From Pseudomonadota bacterium (GTDB lineage Bacteria; Pseudomonadota; Gammaproteobacteria; Burkholderiales; Sulfuriferulaceae): a stretch of 64,000 nt of DNA. Each line of letters starts with the position of its first letter. The stretch's first letter is position 1. Both the position numbers and the translations under genes were made by a program. Location of the stretch: assembly GCA_021795395.1 (NCBI GenBank), contig JAJYPN010000012.1, positions 1 through 64,000 on the forward strand, read 5' to 3'. Below, one piece after another: positions 56,088-64,000 of the stretch. The notes below the pieces were generated by a model, which saw nothing but the letters and a program-made list of their open reading frames with translations, was not told where the DNA came from and did no database searches.

Positions 56088-58148
56088 ATGAGCATATTTC
56101 CCGCCGAACACTTCCTGAATCGAGAATTGAGTCTGCTGGCGTTTAACGAACGGGTATTAGCCCAGGCGCAAGATCAAGGCATGCCGCTCTTGGAGCGGCT
56201 GAAATTCATTTGCATCGTCAGCAGCAATCTCGATGAATTTTTTGAAGTGCGGGTAGCGGGGCTTAAAGAGCGTAGCGCGCTCAGCCCTTCCTTGCAATCT
56301 CCCGACGGGTGTACTGCCAAGCAGACTTTGCTGGAACTCGAGCCGCGTGTCCGCACGCTGGTTGACCGCCAATATGAAGTGCTCAACCGCGATATTTTGC
56401 CCAGATTAAGCGAGCAGGGGATACGTTTTCTGCGTCGCAATCATTGGAACGAAGCGCAGGCTGCCTGGGTACGGGCCTATTTTTTCCGGGAATTGATGCC
56501 GGTATTGACGCCGATAGGGCTGGACCCTTCGCATCCTTTTCCTCGCGTTTTAAACAAAAGTCTCAATTTCGCCGTCGAATTGTCGGGACGCGATGCATTC
56601 GGCCGGGGTTCGGGTGCTGCGGTCGTGCAAGCGCCCAGATCGTTGCCGCGGGTGATACTGATGCCGCCCGAACTGGCCGGATGCGAATACGGCTTCGTAT
56701 TTCTGTCATCGGTATTGCATGCGCATGTCAGCGAGTTATTCGCAGGCATGAACGTCGAGGGATGCTATCAGTTTCGCGTAACCCGTAATTCCGAGCTTTT
56801 TGTCGACGAAGAGGAAGTCAAGAATCTGCGCGATGCCTTGCAGGGCGAATTGTCGCAACGTAATTTCGGCGATGCCGTGCGACTGGAAGTCGCCGATAAC
56901 TGTTCGGTAGAAATGGCGAATTTTCTGTTGCGCCAATTCGACCTGAAACAGCAGGATCTATATCAGGTCAACGGGCTGGTCAATCTGGTGCGGCTGATGC
57001 AGATACCAGATCGGGTCGATCGACCCGATCTTAAATTTGCCGGGTTTATTCCCGGATTGCCCGCGGTACTGACTAAAAACAACGATATTTTTGCTGCAAT
57101 CCGTAAAGGTGATGTATTGCTGCATCATCCTTTTCAGAGTTTTCAGCCGGTAGTGGATTTTATTCGTACCGCCGCGGAAGATCCTGACGTTCTGGCCATA
57201 CGGCAGACTGTATATCGCACCGGTACCGACTCCATGCTGATGGAAGCGTTGATCAGCGCCGCGCAATCGGGGAAGGAAGTCACGGTCGTGGTCGAACTGA
57301 TGGCGCGTTTCGACGAAGAAGCCAATATCAACTGGTCTGCCAAGCTGGAGCATGCGGGAGCGCACGTCGTCTATGGCGTTGTGGGGTACAAGACGCACGC
57401 CAAAATGGCGCTGGTGATACGCCGCGAACAAGGCCATTTGCGCCGTTATGCACATTTGGGAACCGGAAATTATCATGCCAAAACCGCTCGCGTGTATACC
57501 GATTTCGGCTTGCTGACCTGTTATGAAGGCATTTGCACCGATGTCAACGAGGTGTTTACCCAATTGACTGGCTTGGGTAGCGCATCGCATCTGCAATATT
57601 TATGGCAGTCGCCGTTCAGCCTGCATGGACAGGTGATCGCCGCGATCAATCGCGAGGCGGACCATGCCCGGGCGGGAAAACCGGCGGCGATCATTGCCAA
57701 AATGAATGCCTTGCTCGAACCCAAGGTTATTTTTGCATTGTACGAAGCCTCGCAGGCAGGGGTCAAAATCGACTTGATCATACGCGGCGCCTGTGCATTG
57801 CGGCCCGGGCATCCCGGTTTGTCCGAGAACATCCGGGTAAGATCGGTCATCGGCCGTTTTCTTGAACATTCCCGCATTCTGTATTTTCGCAACAATGGCG
57901 CCAACGATATTTATCTGTCGAGCGCAGACTGGATGGAACGTAATTTTTTTCGCCGTATCGAGGTGGCATTTCCCATACTCGATCCCCGTTTGAAAAAAAG
58001 GGTACTGAACGAAGGCTTGAAACCATACCTTAAAGATAACGTCCAAGCCTGGAAGATGACGTCGAACGGGCAGTATCATCGACGAAATCAGCAACGTACA
58101 AAAAAAGCGTGCGCGCAAATGCAGCTGCTGGAGAGTCTGGCGAAATAA
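56088..58148 (+). CDS. ppk1: Polyphosphate kinase 1
   Basis: A 686-residue PPK1 with all four domains: N-domain (LNRELSLLAFNERVLAQA), head domain, and C1/C2 catalytic domains with YGVVGYKTHAKMALV (phosphorylated H437), LGTGNYHAKTARVYTD and RFLEHSRILYF. It makes polyphosphate from ATP reversibly at the membrane. Divergent CYTH and sixA genes lie next to it; ppx is at 26406. The tail is rich in K, R and Q. Confidence 0.97.
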   Translation: MSIFPAEHFLNRELSLLAFNERVLAQAQDQGMPLLERLKFICIVSSNLDEFFEVRVAGLKERSALSPSLQSPDGCTAKQTLLELEPRVRTLVDRQYEVLNRDILPRLSEQGIRFLRRNHWNEAQAAWVRAYFFRELMPVLTPIGLDPSHPFPRVLNKSLNFAVELSGRDAFGRGSGAAVVQAPRSLPRVILMPPELAGCEYGFVFLSSVLHAHVSELFAGMNVEGCYQFRVTRNSELFVDEEEVKNLRDALQGELSQRNFGDAVRLEVADNCSVEMANFLLRQFDLKQQDLYQVNGLVNLVRLMQIPDRVDRPDLKFAGFIPGLPAVLTKNNDIFAAIRKGDVLLHHPFQSFQPVVDFIRTAAEDPDVLAIRQTVYRTGTDSMLMEALISAAQSGKEVTVVVELMARFDEEANINWSAKLEHAGAHVVYGVVGYKTHAKMALVIRREQGHLRRYAHLGTGNYHAKTARVYTDFGLLTCYEGICTDVNEVFTQLTGLGSASHLQYLWQSPFSLHGQVIAAINREADHARAGKPAAIIAKMNALLEPKVIFALYEASQAGVKIDLIIRGACALRPGHPGLSENIRVRSVIGRFLEHSRILYFRNNGANDIYLSSADWMERNFFRRIEVAFPILDPRLKKRVLNEGLKPYLKDNVQAWKMTSNGQYHRRNQQRTKKACAQMQLLESLAK

Positions 58149-58359
58149 AGGTAGCGTGATGTTCGAAAACAGGCCTTGAAACACTATTTTTAACGGCTAA
58201 CTGTTTATAGAATATTGATAAATAAACATGTCCGGAAGCGACCGTAAAGTCACCTCTCACATTCCAGCAATTCCCCTGCGGTATGAAGCAAACTTGATCT
58301 TTGCCAAAGTCTGGATTGCTGACGTAACCGGTTTTACCGGTACCAGATATTCAAAATAG

Positions 58360-58386
58360 CAGCCTGCTGGATTGAAGCGCAGGCTG
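58360..58386 (-). terminator. Hairpin downstream of the beta-barrel gene
   Basis: On the minus strand CAGCCTGC pairs perfectly with GCAGGCTG around an 11-base loop, beginning 20 bases after the stop at 58407, followed by TATTTT. A short T-run makes it a moderate terminator. The 258-base gap to ppk1 has no gene. Confidence 0.45.
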
Positions 58387-58406
58387 GCGACGATAGGGCG
58401 ATCGAT

Positions 58407-59231
58407 TTAAAACGCGTAACCGATGCCTATCTTTGCAGTAGTAATGGCGGTCTGGCTATTCGGTTCGTATGTGCCATTCTGGTCTGGCGTACTTTGGCCG
58501 TAATTCCAGGACGCGTAATCCAGTCCTATATTGGCGTGGAACTGGCGCGTAAACGCGTAATCGACGCCGATGCCGATTTTATAGAGCGCTGAATTGCCGA
58601 GATCAGCGTTATAGCTAATGCCTATGGGTGGAGGAAGATTGGCGTTGATATTGCTGCCGAAGGTTTCGCCGATCAGCGCATCGACGCTCAATACCCATTT
58701 TCGTATCGGCGTGTATTGCGCCATGCCGCCGATACCGTAATAGTTATGAGTATAGGTTTCGGAAAAGGAATACGCGCCGGCATTTTGTCCCGGTTGGCGA
58801 GCCCAGTCGTGACGACCTAATTCCAGGAACGGCGTCAGCATGACATTGCCGGCCATTGCAAAGCCCTTGCCCGCGCGGAAAGTGAAATCATCGATGGTGG
58901 CGCCGCTGGTGCCGGTAACGGAGCCGTAGCCACTGCTACTCCCATTGTAAGAACCGGTATAGTTCGTAGAGCCGGATGCATGGGTATAATCCATGGCGAT
59001 GTAGTCATTGCCCAACCAGAGATTTTGCATGAGGGATGCATGGATACCGTAGGCGGGCACTGGCCCTTTTTCCGTGTCCAGCGTCTGCCCATTAGAGTTT
59101 TCCGTGTAATTAACGTATTCCGAGAGTGCCTGGATGCCGACCTGGTTATTGGCATTCAGAATATCGGCGGTATCGGCCATGGCGCAGGTGGATAAAGTAG
59201 CGGCACAGACCAGGATAGATAATTTAATCAT
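58407..59231 (-). CDS. Outer-membrane beta-barrel protein
   Basis: A 274-residue protein with a signal peptide (LSILVCAATLSTCAMA, cleavage about residue 19), alternating aromatic strands, and a C-terminal GIGYAF with the terminal phenylalanine of porin-like barrels. Residues about 90-115 form a low-complexity loop (TNYTGSYNGSSSGYGSVTG), probably surface-exposed. No cysteine in the mature part. No family is certain; it may be an OmpA/opacity-like barrel of eight to ten strands. GGAATGGAA lies before the ATG. Confidence 0.75.
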   Translation of the reverse strand: MIKLSILVCAATLSTCAMADTADILNANNQVGIQALSEYVNYTENSNGQTLDTEKGPVPAYGIHASLMQNLWLGNDYIAMDYTHASGSTNYTGSYNGSSSGYGSVTGTSGATIDDFTFRAGKGFAMAGNVMLTPFLELGRHDWARQPGQNAGAYSFSETYTHNYYGIGGMAQYTPIRKWVLSVDALIGETFGSNINANLPPPIGISYNADLGNSALYKIGIGVDYAFTRQFHANIGLDYASWNYGQSTPDQNGTYEPNSQTAITTAKIGIGYAF

Positions 59232-59259
59232 TTTTTATTCCATTCCGTAAAATCGTTGA

Positions 59260-59288
59260 TATATAGCGAATTCAGTTTGTTATTTAAA
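59260..59288 (-). promoter_or_regulatory. Possible promoter of the beta-barrel gene
   Basis: On the minus strand TTTAAA (59283-59288) and TATATA (59260-59265) are 17 bases apart, 29 bases before the start codon. Both are only partial matches. The 206-base gap to der is very AT-rich (about 59340-59395) and holds no gene. Confidence 0.4.
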
Positions 59289-59437
59289 AGAGTCTTTTGC
59301 ACGATTACGTTGACAGCAATTGCCGGATGTATTAAACCATCAGTTATAAATAAATGCAATTTTTTTATTATTAACAATAAAAATTTAGGGGCTAAAGTGC
59401 CGTCAAGGCATTGTTCAGGTAATAATAGAGTACGGAT

Positions 59438-60853
59438 TTATTCCTTTTTGCGCTGCTTGCCGTACAATTTTCGCCCCTGGCGGCGTTTGCGATGCGCTGC
59501 CTTGGCTTCGGCAGGGGTGAGCGGAGCGGGTTTTTTGTCGGCAAAGGGGTTACTGCCGATGTTGAACTGAATTTTAAGTGGCGTACCTTGCAGTTTGAAT
59601 GCCTGGATAAAGGTTTTTTCCAGGTAGCGTTTATAGCTGTCGCTGATTTTATCCAGCGCGCTGCCGTGAATGACGATCAGTGGCGGATTCATGCCACCTT
59701 GATGCGCATAACGCAGTTTGGGGCGGAACGGTCCGCTTTTCGGCGGTTGGTGGGCGGCGACGGCGTCGATCAGCACACGTGTGAGTTGCGGCGTCGACAG
59801 TTTGGCCATCGCGGCAACGTAAGCCTGATCGGCGGACACCAGCAGGGTGTTCAGGCCCACGCTTTTGAGCGCGGAAACGTAATGGAATTTGGCGAATTCG
59901 AGAAATTGCAATTTGCGCGAAATTTCGCGTTTGATGCAATCGCGCTGATAATCGTTCAAACCGTCCCATTTGTTGACCGCAACCACCAGCGCACGGCCGG
60001 TTTCGAGGACGAATCCTGCCAGATGCGCGTCCTGTTCGGAGATTTCCGATTGCGCGTCAAGCACCAGGATGACGACGTTGGCGTCTTCGATCGCCTGCAA
60101 GGTCTTGATTACGGAAAATTTTTCTATCGCTTCGAATACCTTGCCGCGCCGACGTACGCCGGCGGTATCGATCAGCGTATATTTTTTCTGGTTGCGTTCG
60201 AAGTCGATATAGATGCTGTCGCGCGTTGTGCCGGGCTGATCGAAGGCGATTACTCGCTCTTCGCCGACGAAACTGTTGATCAGTGTCGATTTGCCGACGT
60301 TGGGACGACCGATCAGCGCTATTTTTGGATGTTTTCCTTCGATTTCTTCCGTGACATCGGGGATATGTTCAAGCGCGATCTCAACCAGTTCCGCCACGCC
60401 TTCGCTGTGGCTGGCGGAAATGGCCAGCGGCTCGCCCAACGCCAGTTCGTAAAATTCGGCGACCACCACTTCGCGTCGCATGCCTTCGGTCTTGTTGACC
60501 ACCAGATGCACGGGACGGCCGCAGCGGCGCAACCGGTCGGCGATGATTTTATCCTGCGCCGTACAGCCGGTGCGTACATCGACCATGAACAGGATGACGT
60601 CGGCTTCGTCTACGGCCTGCAGGGTTTGCCTGGCCATTTCGTACAGAATGCCGTCTGCAGCCACCGGTTCGAAACCGCCGGTATCGACTACCAGATACGG
60701 TTTGTCGCCGAGTTTTCCGTGTCCGTAATGACGATCGCGGGTCAGTCCGGGCGTATCGGCAACGATTGCGTCACGGGTTTTGGTCAGCCGGTTGAACAGG
60801 GTCGATTTGCCGACGTTAGGCCGGCCGACCAATACGATAGTAGGTTTGATCAT
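59438..60853 (-). CDS. der: Ribosome-associated GTPase Der
   Basis: A 471-residue protein with two tandem GTPase domains, each with its own P-loop ([15 protein letters not shown] and [15 protein letters not shown]), VNKTEGM and VNKWDGL nucleotide-base motifs, and a C-terminal KH-like domain ending in a basic tail ([17 protein letters not shown]). It acts in 50S subunit assembly. It is the last gene of the hisS-yfgM-bamB-der run, six bases after bamB. Confidence 0.96.
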   Translation of the reverse strand: MIKPTIVLVGRPNVGKSTLFNRLTKTRDAIVADTPGLTRDRHYGHGKLGDKPYLVVDTGGFEPVAADGILYEMARQTLQAVDEADVILFMVDVRTGCTAQDKIIADRLRRCGRPVHLVVNKTEGMRREVVVAEFYELALGEPLAISASHSEGVAELVEIALEHIPDVTEEIEGKHPKIALIGRPNVGKSTLINSFVGEERVIAFDQPGTTRDSIYIDFERNQKKYTLIDTAGVRRRGKVFEAIEKFSVIKTLQAIEDANVVILVLDAQSEISEQDAHLAGFVLETGRALVVAVNKWDGLNDYQRDCIKREISRKLQFLEFAKFHYVSALKSVGLNTLLVSADQAYVAAMAKLSTPQLTRVLIDAVAAHQPPKSGPFRPKLRYAHQGGMNPPLIVIHGSALDKISDSYKRYLEKTFIQAFKLQGTPLKIQFNIGSNPFADKKPAPLTPAEAKAAHRKRRQGRKLYGKQRKKE

Positions 60854-60859
60854 AACGGC

Positions 60860-62092
60860 TTACTGGAAAGCCAACGCGTAAACATTGCCTTTGGCGGTTT
60901 GTACGATGAGTTCGTTGTTATAAACCTGGGGCTGGCTGATAATGGCAGTGCCATCCGTTGCGCCGCGACCGACGAAATGCCCGTCGTCGAGAGCGAGCAA
61001 ATGGACATAGCCCTGCAAATCGCCTACCGCCAGATAATTGCCGACGCGGACGGGTGCAGTGATGTGACGGGCATGCAACAGCGTCTGCTTCCACAGACTG
61101 GCGCCGTGCGCCTTGTCGAAAGCGACTACATTGCCCTCGTCGTCGCTGACGTACACGTTGTCATCGTCCATGGCGAGCCCCAAGGTACTGGAAATATGCC
61201 GGGCCCAGAGCAGGTTGCCGGTATGGGTATCGAAACAGGCGACACGTCCCTTAAACGTAGTTGCGCAAACCTGATTGTCGTCGGCCACCGGAGTACTGGC
61301 TACATCGGAAACCCGCTCGATTTGCGAGGCGCCTTTGGGAATGGCGACTTCGGCTTCCCATCCCAGATTTCCGGTATCGAGAGACAGTGCGACCAGTTTC
61401 CCGCCGGGGTAACCTGCAAAGACGGCGCCTCTGATAATGAATACGCTGGACTGGCTACGCAGCATCAGATCGGGCAGCGTATGCTGATATGCCCACTTTT
61501 GCTGGCCGTTTGCAATATCCAGTCCGTAAATGAAACCGTCTTCGGTGCGAACCACGACTATCGAATCGGCAACCTTGGGTACGCCCAGCACTTCGCTGGA
61601 CAAGGTCGTAGTCCAGAGCTTTTTTCCCGCATCGTCGAATGCGATCAATTGAGCGCCCCGGGTGCCTAAAAATTCGTTGTCGGCATTGGCGCCGACACCG
61701 GCAGAAATCTGCGCTGTCGGCTTATGTTGAAACAGCGAAGCGAACCATCCGGCATGCTCTGCGCTCGCGACAGTCTGCGGGGCAATTTTTTGATTCCAGA
61801 CGATTTTTCCGTCGACCGGATTGATGCGCGCAAATTGCCCGTGAGCAGCGGCGACATATACGGCATCGATCGCCACCGCGGGCGTAAAGGCGATATTGTC
61901 GTTGCGGCCGATATGCATTTTCCAGTGCGTAGTGACCGTAACGATGGGTTTGAATTGCGCCAGCGGAGCCGGTTTTTCTTCCGGCACGCTGCTGCCGAAC
62001 CAATTGAGCGGATTGAGTTTGTGCGTCAGGCTGGCACAGCCGCTCAGGCTGGCGAGCAGAAGCAGCGACAGGGTTGCGTAACGAATATTCAT
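60860..62092 (-). CDS. bamB: Outer-membrane assembly lipoprotein BamB
   Basis: A 410-residue lipoprotein (LLLLASLSGC, lipid cysteine C19) made of an eight-bladed PQQ-type propeller, with repeated W/D blade motifs (GKIVWNQKIA, GKKLWTTTLSS, GQQKWAYQHT, GNLGWEAEVAI, GNLLWARHI, GASLWKQTLL). It is part of the BAM complex that inserts outer-membrane proteins. Its start overlaps the yfgM stop by four bases. Confidence 0.95.
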   Translation of the reverse strand: MNIRYATLSLLLLASLSGCASLTHKLNPLNWFGSSVPEEKPAPLAQFKPIVTVTTHWKMHIGRNDNIAFTPAVAIDAVYVAAAHGQFARINPVDGKIVWNQKIAPQTVASAEHAGWFASLFQHKPTAQISAGVGANADNEFLGTRGAQLIAFDDAGKKLWTTTLSSEVLGVPKVADSIVVVRTEDGFIYGLDIANGQQKWAYQHTLPDLMLRSQSSVFIIRGAVFAGYPGGKLVALSLDTGNLGWEAEVAIPKGASQIERVSDVASTPVADDNQVCATTFKGRVACFDTHTGNLLWARHISSTLGLAMDDDNVYVSDDEGNVVAFDKAHGASLWKQTLLHARHITAPVRVGNYLAVGDLQGYVHLLALDDGHFVGRGATDGTAIISQPQVYNNELIVQTAKGNVYALAFQ

Positions 62093-62736
62093 GGTGCGGC
62101 AACTCCGCCGATGGCATTGAGTTTGGTCTCGATAATACTGCGATACTGGCTGTCGGCAGGTAATTTTTCCAGCGCGATTTTATAGGCGGCGCGCGCTTCA
62201 GGCCGTTTATTTTCCATGACCAGCGCATCGCCTTTCAGGTCGTTATACAGATTGGCGAACGCTTCGTCGTGCGGCGCATTCAATTGCGCCAGAGCCGCCT
62301 CCGGCTGGTTTGCATCGAGGAAAATTTCGGCAAGGTGCAGGCCGGCCAAGGCTTTGATGCCACTTTCCCTGCTGTGCGCCAGCACCCATTGCAGTTCATT
62401 TCGCGCGACCGGAAGATTTTTCGCCCGGATGTTCGCTGCGGCTGCGATGATCGCCCCGCGCGCTGCGTAGGCAGTATTACCGTATTGCGCCATCAGGGTT
62501 TGAGCAGTACCGGTTACGGTACCGATTTGATCGTCTTTTTGAGCTTTCTGCAAATCGGCATACAGTACGCTGGCCTCGGCGGCTTTTTTCTGTTGCAGAT
62601 GATGCCACCACTGCCAGCCGGCCAAACCGAATGCGGCGATAGCCAGGACAACCAGGATCAGATTGGAGTAACGCTGCCAATAGCCTTTTAATGCGTCGAG
62701 TTTTTCCTGTTCGTCCAGGTCTAATTCGTAATTCAT
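62089..62736 (-). CDS. yfgM: YfgM-type tetratricopeptide membrane protein
   Basis: A 215-residue protein with a cytoplasmic start (YELDLDEQEKLDALKGYWQR), one membrane helix (LILVVLAIAAFGLAGWQWW) and a periplasmic helical domain with TPR-like repeats (LAEIFLDANQPEAALAQL; ALVMENKRPEARAAYKIAL). In E. coli YfgM works beside PpiD at the translocon. It lies directly between hisS and bamB, the normal order. Confidence 0.92.
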   Translation of the reverse strand: MNYELDLDEQEKLDALKGYWQRYSNLILVVLAIAAFGLAGWQWWHHLQQKKAAEASVLYADLQKAQKDDQIGTVTGTAQTLMAQYGNTAYAARGAIIAAAANIRAKNLPVARNELQWVLAHSRESGIKALAGLHLAEIFLDANQPEAALAQLNAPHDEAFANLYNDLKGDALVMENKRPEARAAYKIALEKLPADSQYRSIIETKLNAIGGVAAP

Positions 62737-62737
62737 G

Positions 62738-64000
62738 CTAATCCCTTGATTTTAATAATATAATAGCCTGATTTAAAGTGCATTTCGTTTGTTCGGAAGC
62801 GCAGCGTAAAGGTTTAAGGGTAAGCGTTTCCGTTCTGGCTTCGTCGTCGCCGATGATACAGGCAAACCTGGCGCCGCTCGCATCGGCTTTCTTCATTTGC
62901 GCCTTGAAATTGCCACCGCCGCAATGCAGGATAATATTCAATCCCGACTGGCGAAGGCTATGCGCCAATTGCCAGGCATAGGGCGATGCGATATCGCCGT
63001 TATGAACGACGTACGCGTCCAGTTGTCGTGCCGGCAATGGAATGCCGGCTGAGTCCATCAATGTCAGAAGGCGCTCGATGCCCAGCGCGTAGCCGCAGGC
63101 GGGAGCTGGCTTGCCGCCTATCTGTTCGATCAGGCTGTCGTAGCGGCCGCCGGCGCAGACCGTGCCCTGAGCGCCTAGCTGGTCGCTGACCCATTCGAAT
63201 ACGGTATAATTGTAATAATCCAGTCCTCGAACCAGTCTCGGGTTGATACGATATTCGATGCCATGGGCGCGCAACCGGGTTTGTACGGTATCAAAATGCG
63301 TTTTTGCAGCATCGTCCAGATCGTCGTACAGTTTCGGTGCTGCGTCTGCCATATCTTGCATGGCCGGATTTTTTGAATCCAGGATGCGCAGGGGATTGGT
63401 ATAAAGACGGCGTTTGGCGTCATCGTCGAGTTGGTCGCGGTGTTGTTCCAGATACGCGATCAGCCGGGCACGATAGCGCGTTCTGGCGTCCGTATCGCCC
63501 AGGGTGTTGAGTTCGAGCGCGATACCGGACAAACCGAGCCGCCGCCAGAGATCCGCAGTCATGACGAGGTGTTCGGCATCCATGTCCGGATCGGCATATC
63601 CCAACGATTCGACGCCTACCTGATGGAACTGGCGATAACGTCCTTTTTGCGGGCGCTCGTGGCGGAACATCGGTCCGCTATACCAGAGGCGTTGCGGACT
63701 TTGGTAGAGCAGATTATGCTGGATCACGGCGCGCACGCAAGCGGCAGTCCCTTCCGGACGCAGCGATAACGCTTCGCCGTTGAGCGCGTCGGCAAAGGAA
63801 TACATTTCCTTTTCGACGATATCGGTGATTTCGCCGATGGCGCGTTTGAACAATCCGGTCTGTTCGACGATGGGCGTACGAATTTCATTATAGCCGTAAG
63901 CGGCTACCCAGTCGCGGATTATGCTCTCGAACTGTTGCCAGCGCGGAATTTGTTCGGGCAGGATGTCGTTCATCCCGCGTATGGCCTGGATCGTGCTATT
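62738..64000 (-). CDS. hisS: Histidyl-tRNA synthetase, 5' end cut by window
   Basis: At least 420 residues of a class II synthetase. The reading frame remains open to the window edge with [17 protein letters not shown], which matches the normal HisRS start (E. coli [13 protein letters not shown]), so the true start lies one or a few codons outside and the internal ATG at 63973 is not it. Also seen: [31 protein letters not shown] (motif 2), the histidine A motif [15 protein letters not shown] and the C-terminal anticodon domain. Confidence 0.96.
   Translation of the reverse strand, partial: NSTIQAIRGMNDILPEQIPRWQQFESIIRDWVAAYGYNEIRTPIVEQTGLFKRAIGEITDIVEKEMYSFADALNGEALSLRPEGTAACVRAVIQHNLLYQSPQRLWYSGPMFRHERPQKGRYRQFHQVGVESLGYADPDMDAEHLVMTADLWRRLGLSGIALELNTLGDTDARTRYRARLIAYLEQHRDQLDDDAKRRLYTNPLRILDSKNPAMQDMADAAPKLYDDLDDAAKTHFDTVQTRLRAHGIEYRINPRLVRGLDYYNYTVFEWVSDQLGAQGTVCAGGRYDSLIEQIGGKPAPACGYALGIERLLTLMDSAGIPLPARQLDAYVVHNGDIASPYAWQLAHSLRQSGLNIILHCGGGNFKAQMKKADASGARFACIIGDDEARTETLTLKPLRCASEQTKCTLNQAIILLKSRD

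Noticed and set aside
59492-61669. A 725-codon open frame on the plus strand
   Set aside because: It is exactly antisense to der and bamB, whose products are unmistakable, and its translation has no recognisable domain. It arises from codon bias. The same holds for long antisense frames over ctpA (16884-18071), uvrD (31676-32770) and recA (40618-41814).
63973-64000. hisS starting at the internal ATG 63973
   Set aside because: The codons before it encode STIQAIRG, a conserved part of HisRS, so the gene continues beyond the window.

Overview
The window looks like a chromosomal stretch of a betaproteobacterium, probably order Nitrosomonadales (Gallionellaceae or a sulfur-oxidising relative). 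The evidence is gene order and protein character: ilvB-ilvH-ilvC-pssA-leuA, aspS-DUF502-FmdB, hisS-yfgM-bamB-der, polA beside a DUF2782 gene and a choline-kinase-fold thrB, gpmI-envC-ctpA, and a RibB protein carrying a degenerate GTP-cyclohydrolase-II-like tail. The genus is inference only. Gene density is high: no gene-free stretch exceeds 300 bases.

Layout. 1-430: the edge of an integrated element (5' end of a tyrosine integrase) against a tRNA-Asn that has its own promoter and terminator. 615-2095: a sulfane-sulfur/oxygen group (ETHE1-like persulfide dioxygenase, group-II truncated haemoglobin, rhodanese). 2253-9453: nadB, a membrane protein, thrB, a DUF2782 protein, a LOG-like protein and polA. 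9524-15324: branched-chain amino acid operon with pssA. 15351-24229: slmA, moeB, the ctpA-envC-gpmI envelope/glycolysis group, an ArsR regulator with SqrR/BigR-like cysteine spacing, and aspS-DUF502-FmdB. 24433-29259: a c'-type cytochrome lipoprotein, a small membrane protein, DUF488, a b-type cytochrome, ppx and an isolated Wza-like export lipoprotein. 29329-35747: murJ, uvrD, a second rhodanese, a Tgl-type transglutaminase-like protein and yebC. 35769-42141: structured leader, ribE-ribBX-ribH-nusB, an inverted-repeat element, thiL-pgpA-pncC-recA-recX. 42390-54022: a seven-gene glycogen operon (glk, glgC, GH57, malQ, glgB, glgA, glgP). 54058-58148: phosphoanhydride genes (STAS-like protein, nudB, sixA, CYTH protein, ppk1). 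58407-64000: a beta-barrel protein, der, bamB, yfgM and hisS, the last running off the window.

Together the genes describe a cell that stores carbon as glycogen and phosphate as polyphosphate, makes its own branched-chain amino acids, NAD and riboflavin, and handles reactive sulfur. The best candidates for new biology are the Tgl-like protein at 33761, the three-stem inverted-repeat element between nusB and thiL, the structured ribE leader, and the possible persulfide-sensing ArsR regulator. The rest is mostly well-known housekeeping. All start sites, promoters and hairpins were read by eye; no database search was possible.
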